Origin: Undaria pinnatifida
Taxonomy: Eukaryota; Sar; Phaeophyceae; Laminariales; Alariaceae
NCBI GenBank assembly: GCA_012845835.1
Contig: JABAKD010000021.1
Span: 574,501 to 638,500, forward strand
Direction of reading: 5' to 3'
DNA length: 64,000 bases
A program made the translations under genes and the position numbers. Position 1 is the first letter of the stretch. Each line of letters starts with the position of its first letter. Below are positions 10,868-21,615 of the stretch, piece after piece. A model generated the notes under the pieces. It was not told the DNA's origin. It saw only the letters and a program-made list of their open reading frames with translations, and did not search any database.

Positions 10868-10952
10868 TGTTATAAGGCTTAGTTTGGGTAAGCTATTGGT
10901 TAACCTTTTGCAAGTGGTCAAACGGACTAATACCCCACTAATAACCCTAACA
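10868..10952 (+). repeat. LTR 3 of the TRIM-like array
   Basis: This is an 85-bp repeat, TGTTATAAGG to CCCTAACA, followed by the right TAGG duplication at 10953-10956. Confidence 0.75.
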
Positions 10953-11025
10953 TAGGTGTGATTATCAAGGTAGTAGTGTTTCGAACGCCTTGTTGTGTGG
11001 TTGCAAGAATTGCGCTGGCTACTGA

Positions 11026-11103
11026 CTGTTGTTGTTGTTGTTGTTGTTGTTGTTGCTGTTGTTGTTGTTGGTGTTGTTGTTGTTGTTGTCGTTGTTGTTG
11101 CTG
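11026..11103. repeat. TTG trinucleotide microsatellite
   Basis: A run of TTG triplets with occasional CTG, GTG and TCG changes. On the minus strand it reads as poly-CAA/CAG in a short open frame without other protein features, so I treat it as a noncoding simple repeat. The rest of 10957-11403 holds nothing I can assign. Confidence 0.85.
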
Positions 11104-12274
11104 GTCAATACATCGTGTGCGCCAGCGACTAATTGATGACAGTATAATAATACTTAGGGATCTTCTTGAAAATGTCATATTTTTTGCCAGGAATTAACCG
11201 ATGATACAGAGTAGTAGAGATCTTCTTGATAATATCTCCCGTGGCCACAGCAATCGACGATATAGCAGTATCATAAAAAATAGAGATCTTCTGCACAAAT
11301 ATCTCGTGGTACCTATCACTACGCATACGCACGTCAGACGCAAGTTAATTGGAAAAAGAAGAAAATAGAAAAGACAGATAGATAAGGAAGGAAAGGGTAC
11401 TACATTCCGATTCAAGATCACCCTGTGTCAAGCCGAAGCAGGCGCTCATTGCTCTCATCTGTTGTGGGCAATATATACGGCTGTTAGTATGCCGGGACAT
11501 TGCGATTTGACCGCTCGTCTTATGATCCCGAATGGCTTTATCGTGACGCTCTGGGCACCAACTGCATAGATTCACGCCGAGGAAGAGCGTTTGGTTAGAA
11601 TCGCGACCGCATGGCAATTTTTTGCCCTACACGAGTATTTTGCAAGAAAGCCCGCGAACGTATTTATTTGCGAGATTAGGTTTCTGACCCGATAAGCGAA
11701 TGAAATTGGAATTTTCACGTTTTTTTTCGGTGCGGCATAAGCGACAAAGAGGTGATTTTTCGGGCACAGCAAGTATTCCATGATTATTCGACCATTATGC
11801 CAGTGAGTCAAATACGCACTGTTTTGGCCTAGTTTCAAACCTTTTTCCACGGTTGGTTATATGCTCGAGTCGTGTCAGTCTTAGTTCCACATATTATTAT
11901 GCCGTTATTCTTTGAAAATCCCATTTTTGTTTGGAATTAATTGTGCTTATAACCGGCGGGGGGCTGAATCCTGCATGCATACAAATGGCTCCAATTCGTC
12001 CATTTATATTGCGTTTGGTGCTGTTGTTGCTGTTCAACAAGTGCTTCTCATCCTCATTTTAAGCGTGCTTGCTCGGCACGCAAACCTGATATAGGCTCAA
12101 AATCGCTTTTTTGTGCGACCTATCATGAAAATATTTCATTGAACTGCGCTCGCATTGAAAATGTTTGCCGTATGCGAGAAGTATGCGAGAAAATCCGACT
12201 CGGTAGAAATAATGGTGAGCTTATTGGGTCAAAGCTTACTAGCCAATCACGAGAAAGGATCCAATGAAGTCGGG

Positions 12275-12850
12275 GTTGACACGCCGTGCGGGGAGGCATA
12301 TCGACCCGGGAGATCATCGTTATTGTTCCCGCGTTGCTCGGGCTGTAGAGATTTGGAGGATTTCTGAACCGGAGATGGGGCCCTATCTCCCCCGTGTGCG
12401 ACGGAACTGCCTCCCATCGGTTGGTGAGTCTCTATCATCCTCCTACTGCGTAGGGTGAGGGGCCGCTGTGGAGCTCGAACCAATCAGCGATTCTAGCCGA
12501 TGGAACTGGAGTTTCCACACCGTGGGGGGCTGTGTCGACCCGAGAGAACTCGGTTTTCTTCCCCCGTTTGTCTTATTTTTAGATATATGGAATGACCTCT
12601 GGACCAGGGATGAGACCCTATCGTCTCCGGGTGGAGCTGGCTCTACAATATACGAACCCCAACCAATAAGAGATCGGCCGGTCGGTGGCATTGGGGATTT
12701 CCACACTATGCGGGGAGGTATCAATCCTGGTAATATATCCGTGTTCGTTCCCGGGTTGTTGGAGTTGTATTTAGGTAAATGGGTTATGATTCTGGGAATG
12801 GACCCTATCGTCCCCAGATAACGGTTACTTGATGTACGATCTCCTACCAA
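12275..12850. repeat. tandem repeat inside S copy 1, about 180 bp unit
   Basis: Three diverged units repeat the pattern CCAAT(C/G)AG..., TTCCACAC, TGCGGGG, CGTTCCCGGGTTG and GACCCTATCGTC. The same three-unit arrangement appears in S copy 2 at about 16235-16830, so the tandem structure predates the S duplication. Confidence 0.6.
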
Positions 12851-13161
12851 TGAGCGACCAGAAATCAGACAAAGGGGTCATACCAGGAATTTTATGTCCT
12901 TATTTTTGTCTAAAACTCGATCGAGCCTGAAGTTCTTAAGTACCAAATTCTTTTTTCAGTGCTATCGCGTACTACTACTAATATTCCATCGACCAGATGA
13001 GAATGGTCTACAGCAACAAGTATCAACAACATTATAATATCATTCGACGAATTCAATGACGAAGGCAGCGACACCGTGTTTCACGCCTAGAATAACGTCA
13101 GCAAGTCTCTCCACGATCACTATACACACAGAGACACAGTCGGTCTGCGAGTCTCGGATCT

Positions 13162-13270
13162 AGATATATTATAGAAATAATATTACACTCCAGCTGCTGT
13201 GAGATCGAATTTTGTCGAAACTCATCTTTGCAAGCTGTGTGTGCCACTCCGATCACACGTATTATATTAT
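13162..13270. mobile_element. short mobile repeat W inserted in S copy 1
   Basis: S copy 2 runs straight from GGATCTAGATA into the CATGCACGGTGTAG segment. Copy 1 instead carries about 110 extra bases containing GTGAGATCGAATTTTGTC and CTCATCTTTGCAAGCTGTGT. The same sequence forms the inner arms of the foldback element at 55.4-55.9 kb. Copy 2 therefore acts as an empty site, which supports mobility. Confidence 0.6.
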
Positions 13271-13762
13271 GGTATCATGCATGGAGTAGAAGAAGCTGGC
13301 TCAGTGCGCGCCTGTCAATTGATACGTACCTGGTAGTGAGCATGCAGCAAATATTTGGCCATCCCTCCGCTAGCCCTGGATGCTTGGTTGAGTCCAAACG
13401 TCAAGAAACGCACTCGAAACGTCTCTTCGTGGCCAGACTAGAGGTCAGTCTGCGTGGGCTCGGAATTATCCGATCCAAATATGTAATATAAAGCTCGGAA
13501 TCGGATTCGCGCAAGAAACTAACAGAGAAACGGAGGAAACGACACAGAAGTAGTAAGTAGTCCACTGCTAGTCAACATCAATATCTTGGCACTACTTTAT
13601 GTCATACACGCACGCATAGACTATGTGCTGTGTGGTGACGGCGTTTACTCTCTATCGAATACTGAAACGAACAAGTCGACGTGCTGCCCTGCTCTACCCA
13701 GAGCATGGGTGCCGGCGAATGCCGGCACACATGCGGAACTCTTGTATATACATGATGACTAT

Positions 13763-14100
13763 TTTTTTTGAGGGGACAGGGATTGGGTCAGGAGCTTTTT
13801 TCGTCTCGGCCTCAGTATGGGAGTCTCGGAACTGGAATTGCTCGGTCACATCGATTAGTTCGAGCGCCGTCTTCGGGGGTCGGCTTCAACGCCCCTCTCC
13901 CTGCCTAATCTGCTCTGCACCTCGACGTGAACGCGGATGGACGCTGAGCGAGATAGGCGAGAAGTGCACAATAGTTTGCATTTTGAACGGTACTCTCCAG
14001 TTATTCTCCGGATCTTGATTTGCCAGGTACATGTAGAGGTTGCCAACGTAAAACTTGGTAAGACATTATTTCCAAATTGGCGTCATATTTTGTTCCAAAA
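13763..14100. repeat. dispersed repeat R, copy 2
   Basis: A direct copy of 9359-9705, beginning in a T-rich tract right at the end of S copy 1. Open frames across it are not conserved with copy 1. Confidence 0.65.
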
Positions 14101-14846
14101 CTAATTACATTTACTGTAAAAAAATCCCCATGGTACCGTGGTAGCTATCGTACAGTAGTAGTGAACTTCATTGTTGAATTTCGGTAGGCACGTACGTACA
14201 TGGATATAGACGTGGCAAGCGCACGCATGAATAACACGAGGAGGCAGTGACACGATTACTGCGCCAGAAAAAGCCACACAGCAGCATTTTACGAGTGGCT
14301 GTCTCCTCGGCCTCGAGGGCGATAGTTTGGACACATCGACATAGTTTGCTCGCGCAAGTAATATAGGTACGAGTAAGAGCATACACACTCTGATGCTCTA
14401 TTTTGCACAGCACGCTTTTTGCCTGACTTATAGCATGGATGGTAAGGGTGTTTCAAAAGACAGGGAATAACTTTCCGACATGAAAAACAAGGGGGAAAAT
14501 TGTTCCTGGTGTCAAGCGGCGCCACGCGAAGGTCGTAGTTGTAGCGGTAGACGGTATCCACCCACGAAACCAACGCATGCATTCATTCCGGTATCGCCTC
14601 GGCGGGTGGTTCTTTTCCCCTTGAAGACTCTATGGAGAAGTGTTGGTGGTGTGGAAGAGGTGCCTTGTTGTTGCTGTCATGCCTTTGTCTCTCCGTTGCT
14701 ATTATGGTCTTTTGCCGCGGCCAACTGGAAAAGCGGTCGTGTTGGTATGTAACTGACAAATAATTTTTTGTTGCTTCCTACTTGACGTGCTCCTTGCTGC
14801 TGATTGCTGATTGATAATATCTAGTGAGGGTTATATAGAACCGGTT
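14101..14846. other. unassigned region
   Basis: Several short overlapping open frames occur, but none has motifs or is conserved in another copy. Confidence 0.5.
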
Positions 14847-15195
14847 GCCCCGGTGGTCTATCTATTGAGTAGTTGTTGTCTTCGTATACCACTAGCGTTG
14901 GTCATGGAGTTCATACAACCACCGTTTGATATTTGTACTCTATTCGCAGCAATGCAAAATAGGATAAACTAACTACTGCTGAGAACGCCTAGCAGCGTGG
15001 ATAGGTAGTTTCGACGCGAATCAACGAGGGAAGAAAATGCTGAATTCTTCTCGCGATAATAATTAAGGCATGTACGTACGTAGTGGGAAGGGGGCAGGAG
15101 GGCTCGCTGTGTGACCCTTGATCTGAGTTGCACCATGCTACCGGGAGGGAGGGCGCGAGTAGTGCAAGGGTGTTGGAAAAATCGTTTCACGCTTT
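14847..15195 (+). mobile_element. SINE-like repeat T, copy 1
   Basis: This aligns with 26041-26365. Shared blocks are GCCCCGGTGRTCTA, ACTAGCGTTGGTC, TCGACGCGARYC, ACGAGGGAAGAAA and TCTCGCGATAA, ending in GGGAGGG...GCGAGAGTAGTGC. The head resembles the 5' part of a tRNA. The pol III boxes are weaker here than in copy 2. Confidence 0.5.
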
Positions 15196-15373
15196 CTTCT
15201 GGATGTTGTGTTCTTTCATTATGTTTCTGGTGTTTGACACTCACGCTACATTGTCAGATGGCAATAATAATAATATAAATAAATGGGATGGATAAAAAAC
15301 TGATACAAAATCGAGACCAGCTTTTCAGACAAGCTATACTCGTACCAACAAGTAGTTACAGCAGTACAGTGGG

Positions 15374-17495
15374 GGCATTCCGATTCAAAATCACCTTTGA
15401 CAAGCCGGAGCAGGCGCTTATTGCTGTTATTTGAGTTGTCGGCTACACATGGCCGTTGTATGCCGGGACATGGCGATTTTACCGTTTTATTATGTCGCGA
15501 ATGACATTTTCTTTTACGCTCTGAGTACCAACTGTATAGATTCATCCTGAGATCGAGAAGTTTGTACGAATCGCGGACGCAAGGCAAATGTTAGCCCGGT
15601 TCGATCGAGTAGAAGAAAAAAAAAAACGCGAAAATATTAGCGACCTTAGGTTTTACCCAAAAAGCGAATGAAAACGGGATTTTCAGCAAATGTTTTCGGT
15701 GTTGCACAAGTGACAAGTACGTGATTACAGTAATATTTCATTATTATTTGACCGTTACGCGAGTCAAATACGCAATGGTTTGGCCTCATTTCATGTTCAC
15801 TGCCACGGTTATTATTTTCGAGTTGTGGCAGTCTTCATGTCATATGTTCCATTTATTTTGTCGTTTTGATTTGAACACGTCATTTTTGTTTGAAATTGAT
15901 TATGCTTAAAATCCGGCGGCCCTGAATCCTGGATACAAATCGCTCTAAAGTTCCATTCATATTGCGTTTGGTGCTGTTGTTGATGTTCAAGTGTTTCTCT
16001 CATCCTCATTTTAAACGTGCTTGCTCGGCACGCCAACCTGACATAGGCTTACAATCGCTTTTTTGTGCGACCTTTATCATGCAAATAGCTGGTCGAATTG
16101 CGTTCGTATTGCAACTGTTTTGCCTATACGGTTTCCAAGTATAAATATGCGAGGAAACCCGAGTCGGTCGAAGAAATGTGAGCTTATATTGGGTCAAAGC
16201 CTATACGTCCATCAAGAATACGTCAATGGGGTCACCGTTGACACGCCGTGCGTGAAGGTATCGACCCGGGAGATCATCGTTGTAGTTCCTGCGTTGTTGG
16301 AGCTGTTGAGATTCGGAGGATTTTTGAACCGGGGATGGGGCCCTATCTCCCCCGTGTGCGACGGAATTGCCCCCCATTGGTTGGTGAGCCTCCATTATCC
16401 TACTAGGTTGGGGCCTCAACGAATTCAGCTCAACGGAGTTGGGGTGTCCACAACGTGAGGGGCGGTGACCACCCGAGGTAACTCGGTTTTATTCCCCGGT
16501 TTGTCTAATTTTTATATATATATAGAATGACCTCCGGGCCGGGGATGGGGCACTATCGTCCCCGGGTGGAGCTGGCTCTGAAATAATTGGACCCCCAGCC
16601 AATCAGAGACCGGCCGGTAGGTGGGGTTGGGGATCATTTCCACAGTGTGCGGGGATATATAAAACGTGGTGATATCCGTGTTCGCTACCGGCTTGTCGGA
16701 GTTGGTTTATGTGTATGTGTGGATAGATTACGATCGTGGGATGGGACCCTATTGTCCCCAGATGACCGTCAATTCCTGTACGATCCCCGGCCAATGAGCA
16801 ACCAGCGATCAGACAAGAAAAACATACCAGGAATATATATATATATTATAGACTATATATTTATTTTCGTCTAAAACTGGAGCCTGAAATTCTTAATTGC
16901 TATTTTTTTAGTGCCGTGCTATCGCGTACTACTAATACTCTATGTACCAGGTAGCAGCAAGTAGCAGCATTATAGCAGCATTCGAGGAATTTAATGACGA
17001 AGGCAGCGACACCGTGTTTCACGCCCAGAATACCGTAAGCAAGTCTCTCCACGATCAGAATATACACATACACACAGACAGTCGGTCTACGAGCCTCGGA
17101 TCTAGATACAATCATGCACGGTGTAGCAGAAGCTGGCTCAGTGCGCGCCTCTCTGTGGTTACGTAGAGAACATGCCGCATACATGGCCACCCCTTTGCCG
17201 GCCCTGGATGCTTGGTTGAGGCAAAACATCTAGAAACGCACTCGAAACGTCTCTTCGTGGCCGGACTAGAGAGTCAGTCTGCGTGGGCTCAGAATCGGAT
17301 TCACGCAAAAAACGGCAGAAGAAACTATTCAACTGTTAGTCGGCATCGATTTCTTGGCACTCCTTTACATTCTACACGCGTAGATTACGTTTTATGTAGT
17401 AGTGGTATTGCATCGAACAAGTGGAAGTGCTGCCGTGCCCTACCCGGAGCATGGGTGCCGGCGAATGCCGGAACCCATGCGGAGCTCTTGTATTA
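15374..17495. repeat. dispersed repeat S, copy 2 (about 2.1 kb)
   Basis: A direct copy of 11404-13755, with the same internal three-unit tandem structure at about 16235-16830. It lacks the W insertion and carries its own TATATA tract near 16835-16860. Confidence 0.75.
16235..16830. repeat. tandem repeat inside S copy 2
   Basis: Three diverged units match those at 12275-12850. Each contains CCGGGGATGGGGC-like and CGGGGATAT/CGTGAGGGG-like blocks. Confidence 0.6.
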
Positions 17496-18032
17496 TATGA
17501 AATTGTTATAACGACGTCAGCTGTGAGTTCGACGAATTTAGGGTCGATACCCATCTTTGCAAGCTGCGTTGATGGTACTCGTAGGGGATTGTTTTTCCAA
17601 ATGACTTACACCCCGCGACTGGTACGGTTTATCTCAAAGGCTAATTTACGATAGATATCAATACAAAACCAATCCTGCCCGGGGAAAACTAGAAATTGTT
17701 CAAAACGCATCACGGAAAGAATAACCCGATTCCCAACCTTGACTTCGGTCCCCTAATTCGGCGGTCCCCTAGCCCAAGCTACTGGGTAAAGGATGTTCTG
17801 ATGTGGTGGTTCACTCGAGCTTGCCAGAACTCAGTATATCATAGGCCCCCCAATGAATTTTTAATACTACAGTTTTTATGCTCTATCCGGCTAGTTCGAC
17901 CCCGTGAGGATAATCACGTACCACCAAAAAGCTACTGGTATATCTCAGTAACCCCATCCCGCACATGGAGACAGACAGTCGTAGACATTAATATTGCAGT
18001 ACACATCGTGCATCCAATCCTTCTCAGGAGCG
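17496..18032. other. unassigned region with a W-type fragment
   Basis: A W-type fragment (GTCAGCTGTGAGTTCGA ... CATCTTTGCAAGCTG) lies at 17515-17570. I see nothing else before the 3' end of membrane gene A at 18033. Confidence 0.5.
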
Positions 18033-19418
18033 TCATCCCTTAAAACGCAAAGAAACGGCGCGTTTTAGCAGAGCCCCGTTGGGGCCTTTCACAGACTTAC
18101 TCAATAACTTAGCTCTCGTCCACAAACCTCGACCAATCCACATCGACACCAGACCCAGAAGCTCTAAAGCAATAAAACCGGCTGCCTCGCGCAGTAATTC
18201 GACAACGTCTCTGATTCTTGCCCCTGTCCAGAGCAGATAGGATGTGACAACAATCTCAAGCAATGCTGCACCGAGCCAAATTAGTCCGTTCCCAACCGCA
18301 CCGAGGTACGGAAGCCGATTGGCAGCGCAGTCGGAAAATTCCACCGCTACCTCTGCCAGGGCACCAACGACCACGATTGGGATGGTAATCCACGCGAGAT
18401 AAAAAAAAACGTGCATCCGATAGGACGTATCATCGGAAACACCGAATAATCCGGGAAGCGACAACAGCACCGACGACACTGTGACCACCCCCAGAGCTTC
18501 AAAAATGGAGGTAGCGAGCGTGATTACGGCTGTTCGCTTATCAGTGTCTTTCCAATACTTGAAGCCAACTACTGCTTCTAGGAGTTGACTGCACAGAGCC
18601 ACCACCAAGGCGGCTATCGTTAGTGCCGCAGTTCCTGTTGGGTTCGTTGCCCAGCAGTCCCCCGTAACGAATGACGGGTGCAAATTGTACATGAAGGTCC
18701 CATCGCTGATGTTGGTGATCATTCCTTGCGCGTAACAAATATCATCTGATATGTTAGAAAGTGCGACCCACGAGCACGATCCGGTATCAAACACACCCCA
18801 GAATTCAGAGCAACTACAGCGCTTCTGAAATTCACTCGCAGCCGCGACAGTATCGGTCAGGTTATCACAGCCAACGTAGTCCTCCCAAACTGATCCTGAA
18901 TAATATCCATACACAATGTCGTTGGAGCTAAAGAAATCTTCTGCGTCGATTGGCCCTTCGCATCGGTCCTCGACGATGTAACTGCCGTACAGCTTTGCAA
19001 GTCGAGTACCAGAACCGCATTCCACGTCTCCGTCCAAGGCTCCAGACCATACAGCTTGCTGGAAGGCCCATAATGTCGCGCACACTTCGAATATAAGCCC
19101 GATCGCCAGGACTACTCGAGCGCGTAGGGTTCGGTTGCGTGACTGTTTGTCTACACCATCACCATCGCCATCATCACCACCATTACCCCCACCGCCACCA
19201 CCATGCGGGGGTAGCGGAGCATCCCTCCCGCCGGGTTCCTCGTCTTCGGGCATTGTGTTGTGAACAGTTTCGTTTGCAACAACATTGCCACCATCACCAT
19301 TGCACCGAGGTAGTGAAGCATCCATGCGGTCCTCGTCCTTGAACATCGGGTTGTGAAAGGTTTCGTCTGCGACATCATCGTCATTGACACGATTATGCCG
19401 AGGTAGCGCAGCACCCAT
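18033..19418 (-). CDS. six-helix membrane protein, family copy A (intact)
   Basis: This uninterrupted frame gives 461 residues from an ATG at 19418. I chose that start because it aligns with the starts of copies B (43630) and C (61961). Another in-frame ATG at 19592 would add 58 residues. Residues 1-99 are acidic and low complexity, with an internal duplication of a module ending FHNPMFKDED and a Gly run. Predicted membrane helices lie near 100-122, 263-286, 296-322, 336-358, 374-397 and 411-431. The large loop 123-262 holds eight cysteines (133, 153, 184, 201, 203, 215, 228, 255) and three NxS/T sites (186, 222, 236), so it is probably outside or lumenal. The C-terminus is basic. No known family is recognised; a sensor, channel or structural role are all possible. 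Confidence 0.8.
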   Translation of the reverse strand: MGAALPRHNRVNDDDVADETFHNPMFKDEDRMDASLPRCNGDGGNVVANETVHNTMPEDEEPGGRDAPLPPHGGGGGGNGGDDGDGDGVDKQSRNRTLRARVVLAIGLIFEVCATLWAFQQAVWSGALDGDVECGSGTRLAKLYGSYIVEDRCEGPIDAEDFFSSNDIVYGYYSGSVWEDYVGCDNLTDTVAAASEFQKRCSCSEFWGVFDTGSCSWVALSNISDDICYAQGMITNISDGTFMYNLHPSFVTGDCWATNPTGTAALTIAALVVALCSQLLEAVVGFKYWKDTDKRTAVITLATSIFEALGVVTVSSVLLSLPGLFGVSDDTSYRMHVFFYLAWITIPIVVVGALAEVAVEFSDCAANRLPYLGAVGNGLIWLGAALLEIVVTSYLLWTGARIRDVVELLREAAGFIALELLGLVSMWIGRGLWTRAKLLSKSVKGPNGALLKRAVSLRFKG

Positions 19419-19599
19419 CGCGTGGCAAGGCTTCTCGTCCTTGAACACGGGTACTGCGGGAGGGCGTAGTGGTCGATGGGGATAAAATTGGGCAGGAGGA
19501 GGCAAGAGGGAGGCGTCATTTTCTCTCGACTGGAGGACACTGCACCGATGATGTTTGCAACGGAAACAACAGCGGCCAACAAAACGTAACATACAGCAC

Positions 19600-20134
19600 A
19601 AGCCAGACCTCTCGACACAAGCCGTTGCGGCTTCAAGACTGGAAACGAAAATATTCCACCGTGATCGGCGCCGCTACAGGAAGCAAAGCAGGTAGGTCGG
19701 CTTAGTCGCGGTTCTCTGTTCAAAAGGAAGGGGTAGAGGGGCAGGAAGACGTCCAGCCATCACCACCACCAAGATGAGGCCGTCCTCGCGCACAAGAGAG
19801 GGAGCCCAGGTGATCTCCGCACCCTCCCTTTTGACTGTGCAGGTGGTTGCTGCTGAAGTTGGGCACGTTAACTTGGTTGAGGTTTGTGGCAGTGTTTTGA
19901 CGCACGTAGTCGGGCGATGATGCGGTAGGGGGGACACTGTAAGGGCGTCAATTTCATCGGCTTTGGGTAACGCGCGCGAGCACCTACTGTACTTATTTTG
20001 AAGCTTTGTTTTTAATTTTTCCCGTTTCGCGTTATGCGTCGCCGCAATTTTGTTTTTACGCTGTGCCAACAGATTATTTGAAGGTTCGTTTTTGAGTGAG
20101 ACACTGGGGGCCACTAGCACTGGTAGCCCAAACC
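19600..20134. other. unassigned region upstream of membrane gene A
   Basis: This lies 5' of gene A. Sequence similarity with gene B continues a little upstream of the ATG, to about 19500, suggesting duplication of the 5' untranslated region as well. No TATA box or other promoter element stands out. Confidence 0.4.
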
Positions 20135-21085
20135 CTGGAGGGAAAACAAGGGCAAAATGCTATATTATACCATGGGGGCTTCGCCGTGGCGGGCTGCCGT
20201 CAGCCTTGGCTCTGCGCAAGCCATCAATTTTCGAGGATGATGACATGTACTATGAGTACGATCGTGTGAGATTAGAGGCCAATCGAGACTGTACATACGA
20301 CAGCATTCACGAGGGGTACATCGAAAAAAAAAGTGTTTAAACAACAAGAAACTTTGGAATCAAGCGCAATAAGCCACAGCGACCAATTACGCCATCCCGC
20401 ACACGATGACGAACAGCACCAGCAGCGATCCCCGCAAAACTGTCAATACGTACGCGTAATTTCAACAACAGCAGTAGCGGCAGCTGCGGCAGTTCGGCAA
20501 TCCGCAAGCAGCATGCTCCAGTATAATAATATGCATACAATACATTTTTTACTTTGCTTTGAGCCGGTACGTACAAAACAAAAAAAGAGGGTGAAAAGAA
20601 AAGAGTACCGGACAATGTACACACCGAAGCTCCAAGCCAGAGACAAACCAAACAAATAAACTAACTTGAAAAAAAAGAGAGTTTCCCGAGATTCGAACTC
20701 GCACCCAATCGATCAAAAATTGGTTCGGTATAGCCCTCAAGCTACTGTTGCACGATTGCTGCTGGGGAAAAATATGTGTTTTTTTACCTACGATAACGCA
20801 CTTGACTTTTCGCATGACATATATGGGCAAAAATACGAATTTGCAGCAGCTGTCGCGACACGAAGCGAGGACGCCGAGGCCACCCGCGACAGAGTCGGGA
20901 GGGGGGAGGAAGGTAAGGCAACGAGGAAAGCCGAGGCCTCCCGCGGCAGATTCGGGAGGGGCGAGCAAGGTGAGGCGCGTCCAGGAAACAGCGTGCCGAG
21001 AGGTGGACCCCAGCTCGAGCTATCTCGAAGACAGCTCAAAACCTGGTCTAAATCGGACCATTCGGCTTCTCTCTTAAATTGGGCC
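20135..21085. repeat. dispersed repeat Q, copy 2
   Basis: A direct copy of 7690-8690. It starts with ATGGGGGCTTCG...GGCGGGCTGCCG and ends with GAGCAAGGTGAGGCGCGTCC and TCAAAACCTGGTCTAA. The tRNA-like segment is at the equivalent place (20684-20768, minus strand). Confidence 0.65.
20684..20768 (-). other. tRNA-like segment within repeat Q copy 2
   Basis: The minus strand reads GCGAG, TTCGAAT, CTCGG, a T-arm with four of five pairs and a good B-box core. Upstream is a perfect 5-bp stem (CCAAT with ATTGG) around a 9-base loop. A canonical anticodon arm and acceptor stem are absent, so this is not a working tRNA gene. Confidence 0.35.
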
Positions 21086-21615
21086 CTTCAGCTTTTCTCG
21101 TGCAAGGGCCAAAATATGTACCAGGTATCTATTTATTAAATACGAAAACATCTGGTAATACCGTAGCTCTGGTCTGTATCGTGATCGCCTTGTCGCCGAG
21201 AGGCCCGATTGGTATCGAATAAGATCGGTATACTTCACGAGGTACTTGGGAGGTTAATGGAGGAGGGGAGGGGGCTGCGCCAGCGCTTGCCTCTTGGGTT
21301 GTTGGTATTTTGTCTTTACTTCGCTGTATTTGCCGGAAGCCACAGGGGCCATTGCGCACTTAAGACAACTCCTTATTTTCGTAGTTCTTTTGTTTACTAC
21401 CGTAAATACATGCAGTGTAGTAGTGCAAATATATTCATTGTTTTCGGTTGTATACCTGTGTTTGTCTACATCGTGCGCTCGTAGTGCAACGGCGAGATTG
21501 TCACGAACGCCCGTGCTGCGGGTTAGCCAGTCGAGGTCGTGATGGTATTTCATTTTCTCTTGCCCTTTCACCATGAACCTCACAAGCAGCCATAAAGGTT
21601 TACATTGAGCAAGAA

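Larger units (their letters stand above)
10289..10952 (+). mobile_element. TRIM-like miniature LTR element, tandem array (LTR-internal-LTR-internal-LTR)
   Basis: Three near-identical 84-85 bp terminal repeats start with TGTTA and end with TAACA, the TG...CA inverted ends of an LTR. They are spaced about 290 bp apart, with two internal segments of roughly 205 bp. Each internal segment ends in a purine tract (GGGGGGGAGAG) placed exactly as a polypurine tract before the next LTR. The 4-bp TAGG direct repeat flanks the whole array rather than one unit. That fits one insertion followed by unequal LTR recombination. No protein coding capacity exists, as expected of a terminal-repeat retrotransposon in miniature that borrows enzymes from a larger relative. 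Confidence 0.8.
11404..13755. repeat. dispersed repeat S, copy 1 (about 2.35 kb)
   Basis: This long block is a direct copy of 15374-17495. Similarity is patchy but collinear: CATTCCGATTCAAGATCACC, GTATGCCGGGACAT, GATCATCGTT, CGAAGGCAGCGACACCGTGT, AAACGTCTCTTCGTGGCC and GGGTGCCGGCGAATGCCGG all recur in order. No frame is open in both copies. It is probably an old noncoding transposon or a segmental duplication. Copy 1 has an extra ~110-bp insertion at 13162-13270. Confidence 0.75.

Noticed and set aside
10927-11178. Polyglutamine frame on the minus strand
   Set aside because: It is created by the TTG microsatellite, with no other protein feature.
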